NCBI RefSeq assembly: GCF_008122265.1
Contig: NZ_CP043042.1
Location: 4,464,001 to 4,528,000 of the forward strand
Source of the DNA: Marinobacter fonticola
GTDB lineage: Bacteria; Pseudomonadota; Gammaproteobacteria; Pseudomonadales; Oleiphilaceae
Length of the DNA stretch: 64,000 bases
Direction of reading: 5' to 3'
In this document: one piece after another, positions 26,008 through 34,765 of the stretch
Position numbering within the stretch: position 1 is the first letter of the stretch
Layout: every line of letters begins with the position of its first letter
The notes under the pieces: model-generated
Databases searched by the model: none
What the model saw: only the letters and a program-made list of their open reading frames with translations
Told to the model about the DNA's origin: nothing
Made by a program: the position numbers and the translations under genes

Positions 26008-27609
26008 CTAACTCTTTGTTAACTGCCGCAGCCGCTCATAAAGCCGCTCGGCTTCCGAATTTCCGAGATCCATCGCCCGCTTTGCGTCTAACTTGGCTGC
26101 GTCAAAATCCTGCAAATGGTAGTAGGTGCCGGAACGTTCAAGGTAAGCGCGATCATCGTTTGGTTTCAGTGCGAGGTAGCTCTCCCAATAATCCAATATG
26201 TCCCGGGTTCTACCCTGTATGAACAAGGCATGGTCGGCCAGCTGGTAGTAGCGGAACTCGGTGGGGCTCATTCTGATAGCCCGATCCAAAATCACTTTCG
26301 CCTGTTCTGGCTGCCTGTCTTCTATCAGCTTCTTCGCCTGCCTGAACAGAGACTCTGCGCTTCCGGCGTCGCTTGCCCCTGCGTCCACGGGGGGAATATC
26401 GGACCTCTTCGCATACGACATCAACTTCACACGAAACTTGTTGATCCACTTGTCTTCGGGTTTGAGTTCATAGGCACGCTGGATATCAATGAGCGATTCA
26501 TCGTAACGCTTGACCGCAGCAAACGACTTGGCGCGCCAGTAGTAATAATCTCCATCCTCTTTATCCTGTTTAATAGCGGCGTTGAAATCCGCCAGCGCTT
26601 TCTCATGATCGTCCTCGCGCGCATAGATCTTGCCTCTCATAAAGTAACTACGCGGGCGTCCGCCGTTTTCGATTGCAATTGAGAGAAACTCACTGGCTTT
26701 TGCGTATTCTTTGTTGATATACGCCATGCGTCCGGCTTCGTAGTAGGCGTAGGACAGCAACCGATGAAGTCGGGGATTAATATCGGCGTAGTGCTGCGCA
26801 CTGGTCGCGAAGCCGACCATGGAAAGGGGTGAGCCTCCCCATTTGGGGTCCAGCGTTTCGATATAGTATTTCCGTGCCAGGTAGGTCGCGGGGTAGCGTG
26901 TCGTCGCTTGCTCCAGCGTGTAGAGCGCGCCCTTGTAGTTGCCGCCTGATTTGGCGATATTGATTCGAACACAGTAGGCCCAGAGAGTATCGGCTTCCAG
27001 GTCTAACGCCCGGGTCAGATCAGCCTGCGCCCGGTCCATGAACGCCCTCATCTGATCGATGTATTCCTGAGGGGTCTTGTCAATGTATGCGCCTCCACGG
27101 GCCTCCCATCCGCGATAAACCAGATAGGTTGCCCGTGCGAGATACCCTTGATACTGCTGCGGATATTGTGAAACCCAGCGGTCAAAGAGTACTTCCCAGG
27201 CAGGATCGTCCTGTCGGAATACTTGGTATACCTCCCGAAGGTGGGATTCGTTGCCGATATCCTTCTTGACGGCTTGCAAGCTGTCGGCCAGCACACGATT
27301 TAGCTGGTCGAATTTACCACTCTCAAAGAGTTTTCGTACCCGCAGGACTTCGCTTGCACTTGGATGGCTATAACTCGTCTGAGCTTTTGGAGCCGAAGCG
27401 CCTGGACGATTGCTCTGTACAGTTGAGACTGTTGAACTAGCAGCTGACGCCTTCTTTGATGCTTCTACGTTCTGCTTCTGTTGACCAGCCGGAGGCTTGT
27501 CGCTGAAGTGCGTCCGCCCATCCTTATCAACCCATTTGTAGAACTCCGCCTGAACCCCAAATGAGACAGACAGGCAAAGGAATACGATTAACCTGAATGT
27601 CTCGGACAC
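26008..27609 (-). CDS. Exported DUF4124/TPR protein
   Basis: AAGGAG precedes a GTG start at 27609, giving 533 residues. A signal peptide (cleavage near VQA-EF) is followed by a short DUF4124 domain (YKWVDKDGRTHFSDKPP), then a long helical region with TPR-like repeats, clearest around residues 280-400 (EYAKASEFLSIAIENGG; DYYYWRAKSFAAVKRYDESLIDIQRAYELKPED) and 430-530. It is likely periplasmic and protein-binding. It is the last gene downstream of the Rhs locus on the same strand, but its composition is like that of the host, so a role in the Rhs system is only possible. Confidence 0.75.
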   Translation of the reverse strand: MSETFRLIVFLCLSVSFGVQAEFYKWVDKDGRTHFSDKPPAGQQKQNVEASKKASAASSTVSTVQSNRPGASAPKAQTSYSHPSASEVLRVRKLFESGKFDQLNRVLADSLQAVKKDIGNESHLREVYQVFRQDDPAWEVLFDRWVSQYPQQYQGYLARATYLVYRGWEARGGAYIDKTPQEYIDQMRAFMDRAQADLTRALDLEADTLWAYCVRINIAKSGGNYKGALYTLEQATTRYPATYLARKYYIETLDPKWGGSPLSMVGFATSAQHYADINPRLHRLLSYAYYEAGRMAYINKEYAKASEFLSIAIENGGRPRSYFMRGKIYAREDDHEKALADFNAAIKQDKEDGDYYYWRAKSFAAVKRYDESLIDIQRAYELKPEDKWINKFRVKLMSYAKRSDIPPVDAGASDAGSAESLFRQAKKLIEDRQPEQAKVILDRAIRMSPTEFRYYQLADHALFIQGRTRDILDYWESYLALKPNDDRAYLERSGTYYHLQDFDAAKLDAKRAMDLGNSEAERLYERLRQLTKS

Positions 27610-27662
27610 TGTCGCTCCTTGCTTGATAATTGTAACTATGATTCGGTTTATCTTTCATTTCT

Positions 27663-28091
27663 TCAAACGCTTTCACTAGATTTAAACCAAACTCTAAAAT
27701 CTTTATTTAACGCTAAAATTACAATCAAAATCAAACCTAAAATGGAAAGAAATACAAAACCAGGGAGATGTAAAGATTTTCCTTGATCATCTAAAAAAGG
27801 ATATATACACCATGAATTCATTAACCATCCAAAATATAGAATAAAAAATCCTCGCCCTTTCTTATCGACCAAAAGATGCAATCCCAAAAAATATACAAAA
27901 ACTCCAGGCGCAAAAGATAAATAGGCCGTGTTTGAATTGATATTATATTCACTACTCAATAGCTCGAGTGGAACCCCAAGAACTGGGCTAACAAGCATGA
28001 TAAATCCAACCAAATAAGCAGCCCTTAAGACTTCCGGCAACCTGAAAAATATGTTAACAAACTGGTCACCGTGCAGACATCGTGGAACCAT
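27663..28091 (-). CDS. AT-rich membrane protein, candidate Rhs immunity protein
   Basis: The 142-residue product has four hydrophobic segments (about residues 22-42, 55-75, 80-98, 108-128) and no family I recognise. Its DNA is visibly much richer in A and T than the flanking genes. It lies 59 bases after another AT-rich membrane-protein gene and downstream of the displaced Rhs C-terminus. Small AT-rich genes in this position are usually immunity proteins; a multi-pass one would fit a toxin that acts in the inner membrane. This is positional inference. Confidence 0.6.
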   Translation of the reverse strand: MVPRCLHGDQFVNIFFRLPEVLRAAYLVGFIMLVSPVLGVPLELLSSEYNINSNTAYLSFAPGVFVYFLGLHLLVDKKGRGFFILYFGWLMNSWCIYPFLDDQGKSLHLPGFVFLSILGLILIVILALNKDFRVWFKSSESV

Positions 28092-28150
28092 GTAAACCGC
28101 CTAACTCCCAACCGGTTTAAAGGACACTCAAAATTAATAATTAGGTTAAT

Positions 28151-28471
28151 TTACCGAGACATGTCCAGTTCGCGAATATATCTTCTTATAGTCCATAGAA
28201 TATATATTAGGATTAAATTTATAAAGATTGAAAAACCCAAGAAGAACAACCAAAGCATCATATTTTTGGACAAAACAACCTGGACATACGAAACAACTTC
28301 CGCGGAGGCCCGCTCGGAAATAAAGCCCAAAAAATTATCAAAAAATATATTTTCTGAAACATAGATCATACCGGCACCAAAAACAACCAAAATTATAAGC
28401 AAGCCTGCCGCAGGCCATACTCTTAGCTTTTGTAGTTTTAGATAAAGTTTTTCGCTTTCAGGAGTCGTCAT
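28151..28471 (-). CDS. AT-rich two-helix membrane protein, candidate immunity to the orphan Rhs tip
   Basis: The 106-residue product has two membrane helices (about 17-37 and 72-95) with charged ends. It starts 28 bases after the stop of the orphan Rhs C-terminus, the canonical place for a cognate immunity gene, and is visibly AT-rich. No known family is recognised. Because the orphan tip is itself hydrophobic and glycine-rich, a membrane-embedded antidote is a sensible expectation. Confidence 0.6.
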   Translation of the reverse strand: MTTPESEKLYLKLQKLRVWPAAGLLIILVVFGAGMIYVSENIFFDNFLGFISERASAEVVSYVQVVLSKNMMLWLFFLGFSIFINLILIYILWTIRRYIRELDMSR

Positions 28472-28499
28472 AATAAACAGAACCTATTTCGCAATTGGT

Positions 28500-30236
28500 T
28501 TAATTGGGGCATGAAGCGCCTTCACCATCGCTATTATTAAACCCTCCATTAAGCTCTTTCAGGTTCTTCATGCTCTCCTCTATCTGCTTCATATCCTCAC
28601 CATTTTTTATATTGTCAATCATTTCTACGGGCTTGGTAGCCCAGTCCCATATTGTCAGGCCTCCAGCAACTGCAGATAGTCCGAGTCCCACTGCAGCTGC
28701 GATAGGGTTACCCGTTGCAATACCAATTCCAATCAGACCGCCCCCGGTGGCACCTATTACTGCCGCAGTCGGTCCTACCCAGTTAGGCGCCAATCCAAAT
28801 GGATCAACGAAGTTGATGGGGTTGCCAAGCACATAGCCATAAAGGTTTGTGTCTCCACCTGTAAAACTGATCGGATCCCGTGCTGTCCAACGCCCCGTAC
28901 TAGGAAGATAGTCTCGATACCCGAACCTAATCAGCCCGGTATCGACATCTTTGATTCCACCACCAAACCCGAACGGAATCGTTAAACTCGGCTGGCTATC
29001 CGCAATCACATTGCCATAAGCATCGTACTCAATCGCTTTGATCACCTGACCCGCACTGTCGGCAATGATGCGTGGACTGCCCAACTGGTCGCTCAGCACG
29101 AAGTAGATCTCACCATTCTCGGTAAAACTGGTTGGGGTATGACCCAGCGTATACTCAAACCGCTGCTTAAGATTCCCTTCCCCATCATACGTAGCCAGCA
29201 GCGTCGTTTTGTCCTGCCAAAGGTAGTGTTCAACCACCTCACCATTTTTTAGCTTGGCAACCCGGTTACCCATCGCATTATGACGATACTCAATGACATG
29301 CTCCGGCGTTTCGACGCGCTTCAGCCGCCCTTGGCTACTGTACTCATAGGTCGTGACCTCATTGCCTTCCGGCGTTGACGTCGTTTTCTTGCTTAACCGA
29401 CCGTTGGCATCGTACTCGTAGGTACTGTCGCCCGCGCCCTCCAGTTGATCGCCAAGATTGAAGCTGGCGCTTTGGGCCGAGATGCCTATTTCCAGACTTG
29501 TAGCCAGGGTGCGGTTACCGTTGGCGTCGTATTGATAGGTTTCGACCTGTTGGTCGTTCTTGTACACACCCGTCAAACGGTAATTGTCGTCATACTCGTA
29601 GCGGTACTCGATTTCCGCACCAGAGGGGAGCGTCTCGGTCTTGCCGATGATCTGGCCCACGCTGTTATGTTCAAGCTCGTAGCTGTAGGTCGCGTTCCCA
29701 CCCACGGTGTTGGTTACCGCTGCCATTTCGCCATATGCGTTGTACACCAAGCTCTGGTCGAACACGCCGTCGCTGACGTTTGTGGGCAAGCCATGGTCCT
29801 GATGGCGCGTTATGGCAAAGCCATTGATGCCTGTCAGGAGGCCATCGGCATCATAACTGAGGTTCGTCTGGCCACCGGCATAGCTCAGGCTGCTAACCCG
29901 GAAGTCGGCGTTGTAGTCATACAGGATGCTTTCGTTGAGCTCGCCTTGGTAGCGGGCTTCCTTAAGCAAGGTCCCGTCCCAGGTGTAATTCAGCGATTCG
30001 CTTCCTTCGGAGACCTGACTGAGTTGGTCGCCATGATGGTAGGTGTAGAGAATGGCCCCCTCTGGCGTGTCTGTGCGACTCAGGCGATCACCGATGTAGC
30101 TATGCTCGATGCGCTGGCCGGATGGCAGTTCGATGGCCGTCAGTCGCCGATCCCGGTCGTACTCATACTGAGTGACCTCATCGAGCGGTGTACTTTCTTC
30201 AACGACCTTATCGATGCCGTTGAATTCGTAATCCCC
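28500..30236 (-). pseudogene. Orphan Rhs C-terminal fragment (displaced core plus variable tip)
   Basis: An open frame from 30236 down to 28500 encodes about 480 residues of Rhs core closely similar to the C-terminal core of the full-length gene upstream, then the boundary motif NPINFVDPFGL and a different 96-residue tip. It begins mid-core (FNGI...) right after an in-frame stop and has no ATG; only a TTG at 29969 could start a 489-residue protein. This is a classic orphan rhs-CT, kept as a cassette that can recombine into the expressed gene. The tip has two glycine-rich hydrophobic stretches (about 4-28 and 29-50 of the tip) then a charged helix, suggesting a membrane-acting effector; no known toxin domain is recognised. 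Confidence 0.85.
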
Positions 30237-30299
30237 TTAAATACTCAAACGAAGACGGGCCATGTTCTAAAACGCTTAAGTAATCCGCGCAAGGGGACG

Positions 30300-30530
30300 T
30301 TACTCACTTTCCCATTTGAATACTTTGACATGGTGAACCAATTCGGCGCCTTGATTCTGTTTATCACTGGACAGCTCATCACCACCCCAATCTTCCGTCA
30401 TCAAATGTATATGATCAATTTCACTATGAGCGGCTAGCTTTAAGAGTTGCGAGACCAAGTCATTCAATCCGTTTGCATCTGCATGTATCTCAAGTTGTTC
30501 TGCTTCACTGTCCCATTCAAACGTCAACAT
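30300..30530 (-). CDS. Imm32-like immunity protein
   Basis: The ATG at 30530 gives 76 residues (a TTG at 30548 overlapping the Rhs stop is an alternative). LTFEWDSEAEQLEIHADANGL and HLMTEDWGGDELS with ELVHHVKVFKWE are the pattern I recall for immunity family Imm32. It starts ten bases after the stop of the full Rhs gene and is the expected antidote to that gene's C-terminal toxin, acting in the cytoplasm. No signal or membrane segment is present. Confidence 0.8.
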   Translation of the reverse strand: MLTFEWDSEAEQLEIHADANGLNDLVSQLLKLAAHSEIDHIHLMTEDWGGDELSSDKQNQGAELVHHVKVFKWESE

Positions 30531-30540
30531 AGAGCCTCTA

Positions 30541-33500
30541 TCATTCAATTAGCCGGTCGCCCAAGGGGAGCTTCTTCTTGGGCAAAGCCGAGCTTGATGG
30601 TCGATGGACATCTACATGAGGCAGCTCTGTTCCTTTTTTATATTTTCCGCCTTTGTCGATGTAGTACTTTCTTCCAGTACGGGGGTTAATATAACTTCCC
30701 TTTCCCGTAGCAGGGTCAGGCCCTTTTAGTTCGAATCCTTTGTCGCGGAGCATCTTATCGATTTGCTGAGGAGTTTTTCCTTTGAATGGATTGCCACCTA
30801 ACCCCTTTTCCGTAACCTTACTAAGCTTTCCGATCTTATCAAGCAGTCCGCCACCAACCGCGCCCATTGCCGCCGCAGCAGCTACTTGCCCTCCGTCGAC
30901 ACAACTCCAGGACTTACCCTCCACAATCATCTGCCAGGCCAAATCAGCACCCGCACCCACGATTGCGCCGACGATCCACGCAATTTCACCGGTTGGATCG
31001 ACAAAGTTAACAGGATCGTTCGCCACGTATCCGTAAAGGTTCGTATCCCCACCCGCAAAACCAATCGGGTCCCGTGCCGTCCAGCGGCCTGTTTCTGCAT
31101 CGTAGTCTCGAGACCCGAACCGGATCAGCCCAGTATCGCTATCTTTCAAGCCCCCCGCAAAACCAAAGGGAATCGTGATATTCGGATTGCTGTCACTGAT
31201 CACATTGCCGTAAGCATCGTACTCGATGGCTTTGACCACTTGCCCCGCACTATCAGTAATCACCCTTGGACTGCCCAACTGGTCGGTCAACAGGTAATAG
31301 GTCTCGCCGTTATCGGTGAAGCTTGTGGGAGCATGACCCAGCGTATATTCGAAACGCTGACTAAGGTTGCCGTCCCCATCGTAGATGGCCAGCAGAGTGG
31401 TCTTGTCCTGCCACAGGTAGCGCTCCACCACTTCACCATCCTTGACCTTGGCAACCCGGTTGCCCAGGGCGTTGTGGCGGTATTCGATGGTATGTGCCGG
31501 GGTCTGTACCTGTTTGAGACGGCCCTGGCTGTCGTAGTCGTAAGTTGTGACATCCGTGCCGGTGGTTGTCTGGTTCAGACGGCCGTTGGCATCATAGCTG
31601 TAACTGGTGTTGCCCTGGCTTTGCAGTTGGTCGCCCAAGTTGTAGCTGGCCGTTGTACCGGACACGCCCCGTTCAGTGCTGGTGACCAGGGTTCGGTTAC
31701 CGTTGGCGTCGTACTGGTATCGCTCCACCAACTGATTGTTCTTCGTCACCCCGGTCAGGCGGTAGAGATCATCGTACATGTAGCTGTACTCGTTGATCAC
31801 TCCGCCCGGCAGGGTTTCCGTTTTGCCGACGATTTGGCCAACGCTGTTGTAGGTCAGTTCGTAATCGAAGGCCACAGCCTGATTCAGCTCGGTGCTGACG
31901 TCAGTGACTTCGCCGTGGCCGTTGTAGGCAAACGTTTTGTTCAGGGTGCCATCGTCCAGGCTTACCGGTAGGCCATGCTCGGTATGGCGGCTGATGGTGA
32001 AGCCGTGGATACCGGTTAGCAAGCCGTCCCGGTCATAGGCCAGGCTGGTGCTGTCGTCGGCATAGGACACCTGGCTGACCTGGAAGTTGGTATCGTGCTC
32101 ATACTGGATGCCTTCGTTGAGCTCACCCTGATACCAGATTTCCTTCAGCAGGCTGCCATCCCAGGTGTAGGAGAGGGTTTCACTGCCTTCGCTGACCTGG
32201 CTGAGCTGGTCGCCGTGATGATAGTCGTAGAGGATTGCCCCTTCCGGCGTGTCAGTCCGAGTCAACCGGTTCTGGGTATAGGTGTGCTCCAGCCGTTCAT
32301 CGGATGGCAGTTCAATCGCGGTCAGGCGGCGATCACGGTCGTACTCGTATTGGGTAGTTTCACCCAACGGGGTGGTTTCCGAGGTGACCCGGTTAATGCC
32401 GTTGAACGTGTTGTCGTGCTTGGCCGGACTTGGCACAACCAGCGTGGTTCGGTTGCCGTTCTCGTCGTACTCACTGAGCGTGGCATGGCCATCCGGGTAG
32501 GTGATCTTCGTGACGCGCCCCAGCAGGTCGTACTCGTAAAGCGTTTGTTTGCCATCAGCCGCGGTAATAGCCGTTACCTCACCACGACCTTCGGTGTCGT
32601 AGCTGTAGGTTGTGCTCCGGTCGCCCACGGTCTGCTCATCAAGGCGGCCACGCTGGTCGTATTTAAATAAGGTGTCCAGCATTCCCGCCACAGAGATGCT
32701 CTGAGTGAGCAAGGTGTCGGGGTCTACCACTTCGGCGACCACCCGGCCTTCGGCGGAAGTCTGGGTCAGGGTGCCGGCCCAGGCGTCCACCTCTGTTGTG
32801 CTGACATCACCGTTTACATCGGTGGTGATGTTATAGCGGGTGGTGTCCGCACCATTCTGGCCATACGTCTTCGTCATGGTTGTGGTGCTGGCAAGGCCGC
32901 TGGGCTGGGTGACTATGATAACGCTGGGTATTTCCTGCAACGTCTTGGAATCCAACACCTTGTCCACAACTATGGTTACACCGCCATATGAGGTGGTCTG
33001 CTGAAGTTGATCCGCCCGCAGAATATCCACCAGGGTGGAACCGTTCTTGTAAGTGGTCTCCTTGCGAACGTCCCCGTTGTCCAGGACCTTGCGCACCGTC
33101 TGATATTGATTACCTTCGGCCGTGGTGTAGCCGTATTCGTTGTGCCCAATGCCTAACCTGTTATCGAAGAAGTTCCACTGGCCGCCTTCCGGATCCTGGG
33201 TCTGGTAGACACGGCCGTTTCCATTGAATTCATGGGGGTAGCTGTAACCATTGGGATCAACCTTTTCGGTCAACAGGCCGCCAGGCTGGTAGAAGAACTG
33301 GTAGTTGCTACCGTCTTCGTAGGTAAGGGCGCTGAGGTTATTCTCCTCATCGACGGTCAGCTCGGTTACCTGGCCATCCGGCGCCACAATCCGCTGGGGC
33401 TTGCCTTCCGCATTCCGCTCAATAGATAGGATGTTGCCGAAACGGTCGGCAATTTCGTCGAGCTTACCGGCATCATTGTAAGAAAACCCAACCAGAGTTT

Positions 33501-33789
33501 TGCCACTGTCGAGATCGATGGTCGCAACGTGCTTGCCTTCGGAGTCAAAGCGGTACGGCATGCGGGCAGAGGACGCGGCGTCGCGTACACAGCGCACATG
33601 GTAGGCATCCGTCTTGTTGAATTGCTCGCTATTAAAGCTGGCGCTCTCGATTGCCCACGCCTGATCGTCGTTCTGGAAGTTGGTCGTGGAACTCCAGTAA
33701 GGCTTGCGGAAACTGGCATCCGGCGTCCAGTACTCGCCGTCGGGGAAGACCAGTTCGGTCTGGTGCTCGAACACATCGTTGGGGAGCAC
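30541..33789 (-). CDS. Rhs/YD-repeat polymorphic toxin
   Basis: The frame from a GTG at 33789 encodes 1082 residues: a partial DUF1566-like region (YWSSTT, AWAIESASF, YHVRCVRD; about 1-70), then many YD repeats (GxxxxxxYDxxG) that build the Rhs shell, the core end at DPIGFAGGDTNLYGYV and NFVDPTG, and a 148-residue variable tip from about residue 935. The tip ends with NPFKGKTPQQIDKML, GSYINPRTGRKYYIDKGG and PHVDVHRP, which resemble a small nuclease-type polymorphic toxin domain (possibly the Ntox24 group; name uncertain). Imm32 follows. No N-terminal signal peptide or PAAR domain remains: the open frame extends back only to 33996 without a start, so the 5' end seems lost and expression is doubtful. 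Confidence 0.85.
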   Translation of the reverse strand: MLPNDVFEHQTELVFPDGEYWTPDASFRKPYWSSTTNFQNDDQAWAIESASFNSEQFNKTDAYHVRCVRDAASSARMPYRFDSEGKHVATIDLDSGKTLVGFSYNDAGKLDEIADRFGNILSIERNAEGKPQRIVAPDGQVTELTVDEENNLSALTYEDGSNYQFFYQPGGLLTEKVDPNGYSYPHEFNGNGRVYQTQDPEGGQWNFFDNRLGIGHNEYGYTTAEGNQYQTVRKVLDNGDVRKETTYKNGSTLVDILRADQLQQTTSYGGVTIVVDKVLDSKTLQEIPSVIIVTQPSGLASTTTMTKTYGQNGADTTRYNITTDVNGDVSTTEVDAWAGTLTQTSAEGRVVAEVVDPDTLLTQSISVAGMLDTLFKYDQRGRLDEQTVGDRSTTYSYDTEGRGEVTAITAADGKQTLYEYDLLGRVTKITYPDGHATLSEYDENGNRTTLVVPSPAKHDNTFNGINRVTSETTPLGETTQYEYDRDRRLTAIELPSDERLEHTYTQNRLTRTDTPEGAILYDYHHGDQLSQVSEGSETLSYTWDGSLLKEIWYQGELNEGIQYEHDTNFQVSQVSYADDSTSLAYDRDGLLTGIHGFTISRHTEHGLPVSLDDGTLNKTFAYNGHGEVTDVSTELNQAVAFDYELTYNSVGQIVGKTETLPGGVINEYSYMYDDLYRLTGVTKNNQLVERYQYDANGNRTLVTSTERGVSGTTASYNLGDQLQSQGNTSYSYDANGRLNQTTTGTDVTTYDYDSQGRLKQVQTPAHTIEYRHNALGNRVAKVKDGEVVERYLWQDKTTLLAIYDGDGNLSQRFEYTLGHAPTSFTDNGETYYLLTDQLGSPRVITDSAGQVVKAIEYDAYGNVISDSNPNITIPFGFAGGLKDSDTGLIRFGSRDYDAETGRWTARDPIGFAGGDTNLYGYVANDPVNFVDPTGEIAWIVGAIVGAGADLAWQMIVEGKSWSCVDGGQVAAAAAMGAVGGGLLDKIGKLSKVTEKGLGGNPFKGKTPQQIDKMLRDKGFELKGPDPATGKGSYINPRTGRKYYIDKGGKYKKGTELPHVDVHRPSSSALPKKKLPLGDRLIE

Positions 33790-33996
33790 GTATAGGAGTT
33801 CGTTGATATTGGGCAGACGCCAGTCCTCGAAGCCTGCAAAGCTGGACGCTTCGCAATGTTGAATGCTGGATTCCCAATCCAGCTTGAGGCTGGCGTTGTC
33901 GGACGCATTCTGGGTCCAGTCGGCCAGGTTGAGGTTGGAGCCTTCAAATTCCGACTCCCAGAAGCGGCGGGTGGAGGCTTGAAATGAGAAACCTGG
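33790..33996 (-). pseudogene. 5' remnant of the Rhs gene: DUF1566 piece joined to ene-reductase fragment
   Basis: The Rhs frame continues upstream of its first possible start. It encodes the first half of a DUF1566 domain (CEASSFAGFEDWRLPNINELLYVLP), preceded by STRRFWESEFEGSNLNLADW, which is nearly identical to part of the intact ene-reductase (FWEPEFEGSDLNLAGW). Bases 33908-33979 match 36228-36299 with about six differences. An in-frame TGA at 33997-33999 closes the frame. The true N-terminus is missing, so the junction is a recombination scar. Confidence 0.8.
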
Positions 33997-34073
33997 TCAT
34001 CCAGTTTCCGCCCTCCATGCAAAACGAAGGAGCTGAAAGTTCCAAGGAAGCCGCTGGTTGAACCCTTAACGAC

Positions 34074-34125
34074 AATCAGACAAACTGTCTCCATATATTA
34101 ATAAGTGGTGACAACTTGTCTGATT
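34074..34125. promoter_or_regulatory. Inverted repeats at the abiE promoter
   Basis: AATCAGACAA (34074-34083) and its exact complement TTGTCTGATT (34116-34125) flank an AT-rich core containing CATATATTAATA. GACAACTTGTC (34110-34120) is a further short dyad. AbiEi antitoxins are known to repress their own operon by binding inverted repeats, so this is the likely operator; it overlaps the proposed start codon of abiEi. Confidence 0.65.
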
Positions 34126-34736
34126 CCGGCGCCTCCCCATCGTTCCGGGCGCAACTCCAAGCCCTTTTCCGCCAGCACGGTGGCCAGCTCCGTATGAGCG
34201 AGGCACTGGCACAGGGCATCAGCCGGTACCAGTTCTATCAACTCCGAGATGAAGGGCTGATCGAGCAAGTCAGTCGTGGCCTGTATCGGCTGTCGGATCT
34301 CCCACCGATTGAGAATCCCGATCTGGTGGCGGCCGTCACCCGTTTCCCCCATGCCGTGCTCTGTCTGATTTCTGCCCTGGACTGGCACGGCATCACCACG
34401 CAGATTCCCCACCAGGTGCACTTGGCGGTCGAGCGCGATGCTCGCCTGCCGGTTCTGGACTATCCCCCGATAACCGGTTACCGGTTCTCCGGGCAAGCCT
34501 TCAATAAAGGTATCGAGCAAGTCGAGGTAGATGGCAACACGCTGCAGGTCTATAGCCCGGAGAAAACTCTGGCGGATTGCTTCAAGTTCCGTAACCGCAT
34601 TGGCATGGACGTAGTGCTGGAGGCCCTGGAGCTTTACCGGACCCGCAGACCCTTTCTGCCAGGCAAGCTGATGGAATGCGCCAGAATCTGCCGGGTTGCC
34701 AAAGTGATGGCCCCCTATGTGGAAGCCAAGCTATGA
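34116..34736 (+). CDS. abiEi: AbiEi-type antitoxin
   Basis: The open frame begins with TTG at 34116 and gives 206 residues; the first ATG (34194) would remove part of the N-terminal DNA-binding domain. Residues 10-65 are the winged-helix antitoxin domain (LRMSEALAQGISRYQFYQLRDEGLIEQVSRGLYRL), and the C-terminal AbiEi domain has LISALDWHGITTQIP and YSPEKTLADCFKFRNRIG. This is the antitoxin of a type IV system that counters AbiEii without touching it and represses the operon. The toxin gene follows after 29 bases. Confidence 0.88.
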   Translation: MSDSGASPSFRAQLQALFRQHGGQLRMSEALAQGISRYQFYQLRDEGLIEQVSRGLYRLSDLPPIENPDLVAAVTRFPHAVLCLISALDWHGITTQIPHQVHLAVERDARLPVLDYPPITGYRFSGQAFNKGIEQVEVDGNTLQVYSPEKTLADCFKFRNRIGMDVVLEALELYRTRRPFLPGKLMECARICRVAKVMAPYVEAKL

Positions 34737-34765
34737 ATAGAATAAAGAAGTGAAAGGAGTTCACT

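Noticed and set aside
33997..34115. Insertion-sequence end near the broken Rhs gene
   Set aside because: No transposase fragment or terminal inverted repeat could be recognised; the inverted repeat found belongs to the abiE promoter.
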